5,312 nt of DNA, taken from NCBI GenBank assembly GCA_964454305.1, contig CAYVXX010000112.1, positions 1 to 5,312 on the forward strand. Reading direction: 5' to 3'. This document shows positions 1-5,312 of the stretch, piece after piece. The translations under genes and the position numbers were made by a program. The stretch's first letter is position 1. Each line of letters starts with the position of its first letter. The DNA comes from JAUSPI01 sp964454305. Lineage in GTDB: Bacteria > Desulfobacterota > Syntrophia > Syntrophales > JADFWA01. A model generated the notes under the pieces. That model ran no database searches. It saw nothing but the letters and a program-made list of their open reading frames with translations, and had not been told where the DNA came from.

Positions 1-1
1 A

Positions 2-310
2 TTTCCCGGCGCCCTGAATGAGCGTAGAATGAGAATAGTCGATTACAGGATACCGGAAGGAGAAAGTATAGGGGACATGGCCGGGAGGGTAATTCCAGCC
101 CTGAAGGAGATATTAGACGCGCATCGCGGAAAGAACGTTGTCCTGGTTGCTCACGGAGGAGTCAATCGGGTAATCCTTGCAGACGCCATGAACCTTGACC
201 TGAAAAATTTCTTTTCTATTGAACAGGACTTCGGCTGCCTGAATGTTATAGATTACTTTCCCGGATTTGCCGTTGTTAAATTGATGAACGAACGACCACT
301 GAAAAAATAA
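2..310 (+). CDS. Histidine phosphatase family protein (phosphoglycerate mutase-like), 3' part only
   Basis: This is the C-terminal part of a histidine phosphatase superfamily enzyme; the gene begins before the window. The frame is open from base 2 (FPGALNERRM...), so the ATG at 29 is most likely an internal methionine. Two family marks are visible: the PEGES motif (bases 53-67), whose Glu normally acts as acid/base near the active site, and VAHGGVNR (about 143-166), which carries the second catalytic His at 152-154. The N-terminal RHG motif with the phosphorylated His lies outside the window. The family includes cofactor-dependent phosphoglycerate mutases, alpha-ribazole phosphatase (CobC) and sugar-phosphate phosphatases; the visible half does not decide between them. 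The protein is cytosolic by family. It ends 51 bases before the transketolase start with no terminator between, so co-transcription is likely. Confidence is high for the family and low for the substrate. Confidence 0.88.
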   Translation, partial: FPGALNERRMRIVDYRIPEGESIGDMAGRVIPALKEILDAHRGKNVVLVAHGGVNRVILADAMNLDLKNFFSIEQDFGCLNVIDYFPGFAVVKLMNERPLKK

Positions 311-347
311 GGCAAAGTTCTGCAACAGAAAGGTTGTTTGTGGATTT

Positions 348-356
348 AAGGAGGAG
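348..356 (+). promoter_or_regulatory. Strong ribosome binding site of transketolase
   Basis: AAGGAGGAG matches the anti-Shine-Dalgarno consensus almost fully, and its AAGGAGG core (348-354) ends 7 bases before the ATG at 362. This supports that ATG as the true start and suggests strong translation. Confidence 0.85.
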
Positions 357-361
357 CCGTA

Positions 362-2434
362 ATGAGTGAGCAAGCGTCGCTTGATGAACAATGTATCAAT
401 ACCATTCGATTTCTGGCGGCTGATGCGATACAGAAAGCCAACTCAGGCCATCCCGGTATGCCGATGGGCGCCGCGGCAATGGCCTATATGTTGTGGACAA
501 AGCATCTCAAGCACAACCCTGAAGATCCTCTATGGGCAGATCGTGATCGCTTTATTCTTTCGGCGGGCCACGGGTCAATGCTGCTGTACGCACTTCTTCA
601 TCTTACCGGTTATGATCTGCCGCTGTCTGAGTTACAGTCGTTCCGACAGTGGGGAAGCGGAACAGCAGGCCACCCGGAGGGCCATAATTTGCCCGGTGTC
701 GAGGTTACTACAGGGCCTCTCGGCCAGGGAATCGGTAATGCAGTTGGGATGGCTCTTGCCGAGGCACACCTTGCGGCACGATACAATCGGCCGGGCCATA
801 GAATTGTCGATCACTTCACCTATGTTATCGCCGGTGACGGCGACCTTATGGAAGGAGTAGCGTCTGAAGCCTGTTCACTGGCGGGGCACCTTGGCCTCGG
901 CAAATTGATAATGCTGTTTGACGATAACCGTATTTCACTGGCCGGTTCAACCGCCCTTACCTTTACTGAAGATGTGGAAAAACGGTTCGAGGCCTGTGAG
1001 TGGCATGTACAGAAGGTCGATGATGGCAATAATATCTCTGCTATCGATGCTGCACTGAAGATTGCCAAGATGGAAACTTCCAGACCTTCACTCATATGTG
1101 TTCGCACTATAATCGGCTATGGAGCCCCAAACAAACAGGATACCTTCGGAGTCCATGGCTCGCCGCTTGGCCGGGATGAGTTGATCGCGGCCAAGAAAAA
1201 TCTCGGCTGGCCCTCTGAACCGGACTTCTTTATTCCTGAAGATGTATTGATACATTTCAGAAAAGCACTGGGCAGCGGGAGAAGAGGCAAGACTGAATGG
1301 GAGAATCGTTTTGCGCGGTACAGGGATGACTTTCCGGAATTGGCGCAGGAATTTAATCGAAGGATGAGTGGCGAACTTCCTGCCGGGTGGGATGCGGAGC
1401 TTCCCGCCTTTCAGGCGGACTTGAAAGGTACTTCGACTCGCAAGGCCTCCGAGACTGTCCTGCAAGCCCTCGCCCCAAAAATGCCGGAGCTTATGGGTGG
1501 TTCAGCCGATCTGAATCCGTCAACCTTCTCCTGGCTTAAGGGTTTCGGAGATTTTCAATCGCCGGATAGCTCACCTGAAGGACTCCAGGGCGCGGTTGGA
1601 GGAGAGTGGGGATATGGTGGACGTAACGTGCATTTCGGGGTACGCGAGCATGCAATGGGAGCTATCACCACGGGCATGGCAATGCACGGGGGATTCATTC
1701 CCTATACGGCGACATTTCTGGTATTTTCCGACTATATGCGTCCTCCTGTTCGTTTGGCGGCAATGTCTAAAATCCGTGTTATCTACATTTTTACTCACGA
1801 CAGCATCGGCGTGGGTGAGGATGGCCCCACACACCAGCCTGTTGAGCACCTCATGAATCTTAGGGCTGTTCCCAACCTTACCGTGATCCGCCCGGCCGAT
1901 GCGGGGGAGACGGTGGAGGCATGGCGAATGAGTCTGCTGAATAGCAGTGGTCCCACCGCCCTTATCTTCACAAGGCAAAACGTGCCGGTGCTGGATCGGA
2001 CAGAATGTGCTGCGGCGGAGGGACTGCGACGCGGTGGTTACATTTTGTGGCAGTCAGGCCAGGATATCCCTGAAATAATATTGATCGGGACCGGTTCCGA
2101 GACACATATCGCTCTCGAAGCAGGCAAAAAACTGGCCGGCGAAGGTCTCGATGTGCGGGTAGTCTCACTTCCCAGCTGGGAAATCTTCGATCGGCAGCCG
2201 GCTGAATACAGAGAAACTGTGTTGCCGGCCTCGGTAAAGATCCGGGTTGCGGTTGAGGCCGGGATCAAATTGGGGTGGGAGCACTATGTTGGTCTGGAAG
2301 GTATGGTAGTGGGAATGGAGAGTTTCGGAGCCAGCGCCCCTGCTTCGGTATTGTACGAAAAGTTCGGCATAACTGCTGAACAAGTCATTAAGGCCGCAAA
2401 GGAGCTGATAAGGAGAGATAAGGAGAAAAGTTGA
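362..2434 (+). CDS. tkt: Transketolase
   Basis: Transketolase (690 residues, slightly longer than the usual 660-670) moves a two-carbon ketol unit between sugar phosphates using thiamine diphosphate (ThDP) and a divalent metal, for example fructose 6-phosphate plus glyceraldehyde 3-phosphate to xylulose 5-phosphate plus erythrose 4-phosphate. It is cytosolic. The full domain order is visible. The N-terminal ThDP pyrophosphate domain has SGHPG (28-32), SAGHGS (67-72), TAGHPEGH (101-108), the metal/ThDP motif GDGDLMEG (158-165) with Asn189, and HGSPLG (265-270). The pyrimidine domain has STRKAS (358-363), HFGVREH (424-430) with the catalytic Glu429, and GEDGPTHQP (485-493). A C-terminal domain follows (about 550-690). 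Nothing needed for catalysis appears to be missing. A Gly-rich segment (about 394-420) precedes the catalytic Glu, is absent from the E. coli-type enzyme and accounts for much of the extra length; I recall similar segments in other bacterial transketolases. The start is fixed by the strong Shine-Dalgarno at 348-356. The stop codon overlaps the start of the isomerase gene. Confidence 0.97.
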   Translation: MSEQASLDEQCINTIRFLAADAIQKANSGHPGMPMGAAAMAYMLWTKHLKHNPEDPLWADRDRFILSAGHGSMLLYALLHLTGYDLPLSELQSFRQWGSGTAGHPEGHNLPGVEVTTGPLGQGIGNAVGMALAEAHLAARYNRPGHRIVDHFTYVIAGDGDLMEGVASEACSLAGHLGLGKLIMLFDDNRISLAGSTALTFTEDVEKRFEACEWHVQKVDDGNNISAIDAALKIAKMETSRPSLICVRTIIGYGAPNKQDTFGVHGSPLGRDELIAAKKNLGWPSEPDFFIPEDVLIHFRKALGSGRRGKTEWENRFARYRDDFPELAQEFNRRMSGELPAGWDAELPAFQADLKGTSTRKASETVLQALAPKMPELMGGSADLNPSTFSWLKGFGDFQSPDSSPEGLQGAVGGEWGYGGRNVHFGVREHAMGAITTGMAMHGGFIPYTATFLVFSDYMRPPVRLAAMSKIRVIYIFTHDSIGVGEDGPTHQPVEHLMNLRAVPNLTVIRPADAGETVEAWRMSLLNSSGPTALIFTRQNVPVLDRTECAAAEGLRRGGYILWQSGQDIPEIILIGTGSETHIALEAGKKLAGEGLDVRVVSLPSWEIFDRQPAEYRETVLPASVKIRVAVEAGIKLGWEHYVGLEGMVVGMESFGASAPASVLYEKFGITAEQVIKAAKELIRRDKEKS
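2420..2425 (+). promoter_or_regulatory. Ribosome binding site deciding the isomerase start
   Basis: AAGGAG lies inside the last codons of tkt, 8 bases before the ATG at 2434 and 5 bases before an in-frame TTG at 2431. The spacing and codon favour the ATG. Two more AAGGAG copies sit upstream at 2399-2404 and 2410-2415, so this is the third of a roughly 10-11 base series; only this copy is well placed for initiation. Confidence 0.7.
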
Positions 2435-4122
2435 TGACCGGCTGGCAGAATATCTCGTTTAAATTAGCTTCGTATCAAACTAAGGTAGAAAATGCCCTCG
2501 CTGAACTGAGAGATGAAAAGGTGATGTCGCGCATATGGGCTCATGATCACACCGTTTGGAAACCCGACCCGGAAGAGATTACGAATCGTCTTGGCTGGCT
2601 TCACATTCCTCAGATAATGAGTGATAACATTCAGCGCCTTGAGGCGCTGGCAGGTGAGGTCCGCGATAGTGGTTATACTGATGCCCTGCTGCTCGGCATG
2701 GGTGGGTCGAGTCTTGCCCCCGAGGTTTTTCGAAATACATTCGGTGTAAAAAAAGGTTATCTCAATTTAGCTGTACTCGACAGCACCGACCCCGCCGTGG
2801 TACTGGCTTATGCCGAACGGCTTGATCCTGCCCGCACCCTATTTATCGTATCAACCAAGTCGGGTACAACGGTTGAAACTCTCTCGTTTTTCAAGTTTTT
2901 CTATAACCGGGTTAAGAGCTCTTTGGGTGAGAAACGGGCCGGAGAAAACTTTATCGCCATTACAGATCCTGGCAGTCCACTTGCAGAACTTGCTGAACGC
3001 TACCACTTTCGTGAGTGTTTCCTCAATGACCCGAACATCGGAGGCCGCTATTCCGCACTCTCGTACTTTGGGCTGGTCCCAGCGGCGCTCATTGGTATGG
3101 ACATAAAAACCTTACTCGACCGTGCCATGACAATGGCCTGCAACTGTGAGTCATGTAATTGTCCTGTCGCGGGCAACAATCACGGGGGAAGCCTTGGTGT
3201 GGTATTGGGGGATCTTGCTAAGGCAGGGAGGGACAAAGTGACCCTGATTAGCTCACCTCGAATTGCGAGCTTTGGTGATTGGGTGGAGCAACTTGTCGCT
3301 GAAAGTACCGGTAAGGAGGGTAAGGGAATCCTACCGGTGGTTGGTGAGCAGGTTGGCTCCTCTGACGTTTACGGTGAGGATCGTCTCTTCGTTTCGATTC
3401 GTCTTGATGGAGATGAGGCAAACGATACATTACTTAAAGCCCTGGAAGATGCCGGACATCCCGTTTTGTATATATCTTTGCATGATGTCTACGATATTGG
3501 CGGACAATTTTTTCTATGGGAAATGGCAATAGCTGTAGCCGGCTATCGTTTGGGCATCAATCCTTTTGATCAACCCGATGTGGAGGCAGCTAAGATACTC
3601 GCGCGTGAGATAGCGGCCGAATATAGAGAAAAAGGATCGCTTCCGGTTGAGAAGCCTGCCTTTGACGGGGAGGTTATGGCCGTCTACGGTGAGGTAAAAG
3701 CGAATAGTCCGGAATCGGCTTTGGAATCCTTTATAGATAAGAACAAACAGGGGGAGTATATAGCACTTCAGGCATATCTACAGCCAACTGCTGAAATGGT
3801 ATCATTGTTACAAACATTTCGTACGTCACTGCGTAACCGATTTAGTTTGGCAACCACACTCGGCTATGGACCCCGCTTCCTCCACTCCACCGGTCAACTG
3901 CACAAAGGCGATGCAGGTCGAGGACTTTTCATACAGTTTACTACTGATGATCAGCGAGACGCACCCATCCCCGAAGAAGCGGGATCATCTGACTCGTCGA
4001 TAACCTTTGGTGTTCTCAAGGCCGCCCAAGCCATAGGAGACCGTCAGGCCCTCCTGGATAGAGGACGTAAAGTGATTCGCGTCCATTTTAAAGTAGATCC
4101 AATCGACGGCCTAAAAGGTTAG
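2434..4122 (+). CDS. pgi: Glucose-6-phosphate isomerase, transaldolase-fusion (Tal-Pgi) type, standalone
   Basis: The enzyme interconverts glucose 6-phosphate and fructose 6-phosphate in the cytosol. Counting from the ATG at 2434 it has 562 residues; a TTG one codon earlier (2431) is the alternative start. Visible SIS-fold motifs are GMGGSSL (88-94), the sugar-phosphate loop STKSGTTVET (140-149), GGRYSALS (203-210), AESTGKEGKG (289-298) with the probable catalytic Glu290, and NPFDQPDVEAAK (376-387), whose last Lys matches the family's C-terminal catalytic Lys. The usual QH catalytic His motif of E. coli or Bacillus Pgi is not obvious. Residues from about 440 to the end (GYGPRFLHSTGQLHKGD at 477-493, TFGVLKAAQAIGD at 524-536) resemble the C-terminal extension of bifunctional transaldolase/Pgi proteins, yet there is no transaldolase domain here. 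An unusual Cys cluster, CNCESCNC, lies at 236-243. The start overlaps the tkt stop (TGATG), indicating translational coupling; the two enzymes share fructose 6-phosphate. Confidence 0.93.
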   Translation: MTGWQNISFKLASYQTKVENALAELRDEKVMSRIWAHDHTVWKPDPEEITNRLGWLHIPQIMSDNIQRLEALAGEVRDSGYTDALLLGMGGSSLAPEVFRNTFGVKKGYLNLAVLDSTDPAVVLAYAERLDPARTLFIVSTKSGTTVETLSFFKFFYNRVKSSLGEKRAGENFIAITDPGSPLAELAERYHFRECFLNDPNIGGRYSALSYFGLVPAALIGMDIKTLLDRAMTMACNCESCNCPVAGNNHGGSLGVVLGDLAKAGRDKVTLISSPRIASFGDWVEQLVAESTGKEGKGILPVVGEQVGSSDVYGEDRLFVSIRLDGDEANDTLLKALEDAGHPVLYISLHDVYDIGGQFFLWEMAIAVAGYRLGINPFDQPDVEAAKILAREIAAEYREKGSLPVEKPAFDGEVMAVYGEVKANSPESALESFIDKNKQGEYIALQAYLQPTAEMVSLLQTFRTSLRNRFSLATTLGYGPRFLHSTGQLHKGDAGRGLFIQFTTDDQRDAPIPEEAGSSDSSITFGVLKAAQAIGDRQALLDRGRKVIRVHFKVDPIDGLKG

Positions 4123-4180
4123 CAGAGGCGTTAAAATAAGGTTCTAATACTGGTACACGCTTCCAATTGTTGTACTGGCT

Positions 4181-4185
4181 AAGGG
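4181..4185 (+). promoter_or_regulatory. Ribosome binding site deciding the binding-protein start
   Basis: AAGGG lies 8 bases before the ATG at 4194. A longer reading from TTG at 4167 would put this site inside the gene and add the residues MLYWLRALR ahead of the signal peptide; it has no good Shine-Dalgarno of its own. The site therefore favours 4194. Confidence 0.6.
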
Positions 4186-4193
4186 CGTTACGT

Positions 4194-5099
4194 ATGATGC
4201 TTTTTTCTAAGTACGGAATAAAATTTTTTTTGATAATGTTAGTGATTCTTTCCTCACAGGGGGTTTATGCCGGTTCATACATTGACGAAACGGGGAGGAA
4301 AGTAAATATTCCTCCATCACCGAAGCGTATAGTGTCTCTTGCGCCCAGCGTAACGGAGACCCTTTTCGCCCTCGGTCTGGATGAAGAGATTGTCGGGGTA
4401 ACCACATTCAGCGATTATCCTGAGGCTGCGAGGTCAAAATCATGCGTTGGTAGTTATGTCAGCATCTCTCTTGAAAAGGTTGTCTCTCTCAGCCCGGATC
4501 TGATTATAGGCACTGCCGACGGAAATAAAATAGAAACTGTAGAACAACTGGAGAGAGTCGGCTTTCCTGTATATATGATCAATCCCTCAAATCTCGATGA
4601 AATATTCAAGATGGTGTTGGATATCGGCAGGGTAACAGGAAAAGAAAACGAGGCGAAAAAGCTGGTCTGCAATCTACGGGAAAGGGTCAGGATTGTTGTT
4701 TCACAAACAGCAGGTCTGAAGAAACCGAAGGTCTTTTTTCAGATAGGGATCGATCCTATTGTTACTGTTAGCAGTAATACACTTCACAATGAGCTGATAA
4801 CGCTGGCAGGTGGAATAAATATTTCAGGAAATGAGGCAACAAAGTATCCCCGCTACAGCATAGAGGAGATTATTGTCAGGAAACCGGAGATTATTATCGT
4901 ATCATCAATGAAGAGAGGGGAAGATTTTGACCGGATAAGGGACAAGTGGAAGAGGTGGAAAAATATTCCGGCAGTCAAGAATAACAGGATTCATATCTTT
5001 AATAGCGACCTGACAGATCATCCATCGCCCAGAATTGTGGACGGACTGGAAGAATTGGCTAAAATTATACACCCCGGAGTCTCATTTAAAAATAATTAG
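4194..5099 (+). CDS. Periplasmic ABC-transporter substrate-binding protein, BtuF/cobalamin-like
   Basis: This is a class III (helical-backbone) periplasmic binding protein, a family that captures cobalamin, haem or ferric siderophores for an ABC importer. From the ATG at 4194 it has 301 residues. The N-terminus is a signal peptide: short basic start (SKYGIK), hydrophobic core FFLIMLVILSS, and VYA before a likely cut after residue 26. No lipobox Cys follows, so the mature protein should be soluble in the periplasm. The mature part shows KRIVSLAPSVTETLFALG (44-61), VGVTTFSDYPEAAR (67-80), VGSYVSISLEKVVSLSPDL (85-103), LAGGINISGNEATKYPRYS (204-222) and a C-terminal PSPRIVDGLEELAKIIHP (277-294), the typical BtuF-like layout. 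The ligand cannot be read from sequence, so no symbol is given. No permease or ATPase gene is adjacent in the window. By eye the gene is richer in A/T than tkt. It starts 71 bases after pgi with no clear promoter, so it may be the operon's last gene. Confidence 0.9.
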   Translation: MMLFSKYGIKFFLIMLVILSSQGVYAGSYIDETGRKVNIPPSPKRIVSLAPSVTETLFALGLDEEIVGVTTFSDYPEAARSKSCVGSYVSISLEKVVSLSPDLIIGTADGNKIETVEQLERVGFPVYMINPSNLDEIFKMVLDIGRVTGKENEAKKLVCNLRERVRIVVSQTAGLKKPKVFFQIGIDPIVTVSSNTLHNELITLAGGINISGNEATKYPRYSIEEIIVRKPEIIIVSSMKRGEDFDRIRDKWKRWKNIPAVKNNRIHIFNSDLTDHPSPRIVDGLEELAKIIHPGVSFKNN

Positions 5100-5112
5100 A
5101 AACCAGCAAGCC

Positions 5113-5144
5113 TTGAACTGAACAGCGAGCGCTGTTCAGTTCAA
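5113..5144 (+). terminator. Perfect 15-bp inverted repeat, probable terminator after the binding-protein gene
   Basis: TTGAACTGAACAGCG (5113-5127) is followed after AG by its exact reverse complement (5130-5144). As RNA this would fold with a 14-bp stem and a 4-base loop. It begins 14 bases past the stop at 5099 and before the next promoter, which is the right place for a terminator. The following bases (ATGGGTTATTTCTC) lack a clean U-run, so intrinsic termination would be weak. It could instead act as an mRNA 3' end stabiliser or a protein-binding palindrome. Confidence 0.6.
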
Positions 5145-5156
5145 ATGGGTTATTTC

Positions 5157-5184
5157 TCGAAATTCTATTGAAATATGATATAAT
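5157..5184 (+). promoter_or_regulatory. Sigma70-type extended -10 promoter for the glycosyltransferase gene
   Basis: TGATATAAT (5176-5184) is a perfect extended -10 element (TGnTATAAT). A weak -35 candidate, TCGAAA (5157-5162, 4 of 6 to TTGACA), sits 16 bases upstream; extended -10 promoters need little -35. Transcription would begin near 5190-5192, giving a leader of about 33 bases before the ATG at 5224. The promoter lies just after the inverted repeat, which fits a new transcription unit. Confidence 0.65.
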
Positions 5185-5205
5185 GCATGTGAAATAAGAT
5201 AGAAC

Positions 5206-5212
5206 GGGAGGT
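5206..5212 (+). promoter_or_regulatory. Ribosome binding site of the glycosyltransferase gene
   Basis: GGGAGGT lies 11 bases before the ATG at 5224, slightly longer than usual. An in-frame TAA at 5215-5217 rules out any earlier start, so the ATG is the first possible one in this frame. Confidence 0.6.
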
Positions 5213-5223
5213 CATAATTTACC

Positions 5224-5312
5224 ATGCACTATGATACAGCTCTGAGGCCCTATGGTTCAAAACGGCTTGAAGAAATAGAATCGGCCGATATTATGATTGG
5301 CATACCCTGTTA
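5224..5312 (+). CDS. Probable family 2 glycosyltransferase, N-terminal fragment
   Basis: Only the first 29 codons are present; the gene runs off the window end. The peptide starts MHYDTALRPYGSKRLEEIE and continues SADIMIGIPC. The ADIMIGIPC stretch resembles the first beta strand of GT-A fold family 2 glycosyltransferases, in which a GIPxYNN motif opens the nucleotide-sugar binding site; here the last partial codon (TA) could encode the Tyr. Such enzymes use nucleotide sugars to build cell-surface glycans or solutes such as glucosylglycerate. An own promoter, a ribosome binding site and an upstream in-frame stop support it as a real gene. The family call rests on a short fragment and is tentative; the acceptor and donor are unknown. 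Confidence 0.55.
   Translation, partial: MHYDTALRPYGSKRLEEIESADIMIGIPC

Noticed and set aside
320..340. Terminator hairpin between the phosphatase gene and tkt
   Set aside because: Only a 4-bp CAAC/GTTG pairing is present, with no G/C-rich stem and no T-run suited to termination.
1571..1978. A 135-codon open frame on the minus strand inside transketolase
   Set aside because: It lies wholly antisense to well-conserved transketolase catalytic motifs and its translation resembles no protein I know; other antisense and off-frame open frames inside tkt, pgi and the binding-protein gene were rejected in the same way.
2748..2754. A7 run in pgi as a possible slippage site or frameshift
   Set aside because: The reading frame and the family motifs continue correctly on both sides, and no overlapping alternate product is suggested.
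4123..4193. Possible promoter or riboswitch between pgi and the binding-protein gene
   Set aside because: TAAAAT (4132-4137) and TAATAC (4145-4150) look like -10 elements, but neither has a credible -35 at the right distance, and 71 bases are too few for a cobalamin riboswitch. A short GTACA/TGTAC inverted repeat (4153-4175) is too weak to call.
4167..4193. TTG start at 4167 for the binding protein
   Set aside because: It would put nine extra residues before the signal peptide and lacks a Shine-Dalgarno; the ATG at 4194 has AAGGG at 8 bases.
4224..4231. T8 run in the signal-peptide codons as a possible phase-variation tract
   Set aside because: It is explained by Phe-Phe-Leu codons in an A/T-rich hydrophobic stretch; one short run without evidence of length variation is not enough.
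5117..5140. LexA/SOS box reading of the palindrome
   Set aside because: The GAAC and GTTC half-sites are 10 bases apart, not 4 as in the Bacillus-type box, and the CTGT/ACAG elements are in the wrong order for the E. coli type.

Overview
The window is ordinary bacterial protein-coding DNA, with all recognisable genes on the + strand. It looks like a Gram-negative organism: the substrate-binding protein has a cleavable signal peptide and no lipobox cysteine, so it should be free in a periplasm. The sugar isomerase is of the type otherwise found fused to transaldolase, and the start of the last gene resembles family 2 glycosyltransferases that I recall from Deltaproteobacteria and Nitrospirota. 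That points loosely to such a lineage, but the sequence alone does not settle the taxon.

Layout, left to right: (1) the 3' end of a histidine-phosphatase (phosphoglycerate mutase-like) gene, ending at 310; (2) a full transketolase gene (362-2434) behind a strong Shine-Dalgarno; (3) a full glucose-6-phosphate isomerase gene whose start overlaps the transketolase stop as TGATG (2434-4122); (4) after a 71-base gap, a BtuF-like periplasmic substrate-binding protein (4194-5099); (5) a 124-base intergenic stretch with a perfect 15-bp inverted repeat, probably a terminator, followed by an extended -10 promoter; (6) the first 29 codons of a probable family 2 glycosyltransferase (from 5224), cut by the window end.

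Transketolase and phosphoglucose isomerase meet at fructose 6-phosphate, so genes 2 and 3 form a translationally coupled pair linking the non-oxidative pentose phosphate pathway to upper glycolysis/gluconeogenesis. The phosphatase is only 51 bases upstream with no terminator visible between, so it is probably in the same transcript. The binding protein has an unrelated job (uptake of a corrinoid or other metal chelate) and no permease or ATPase gene beside it. The glycosyltransferase appears to start a new transcription unit.

I did not find a clearly novel system. The points most worth a second look are a cysteine cluster in the isomerase, the isomerase's fusion-type architecture without a transaldolase part, the orphan binding protein, and the long perfect palindrome with a poor T-tract.
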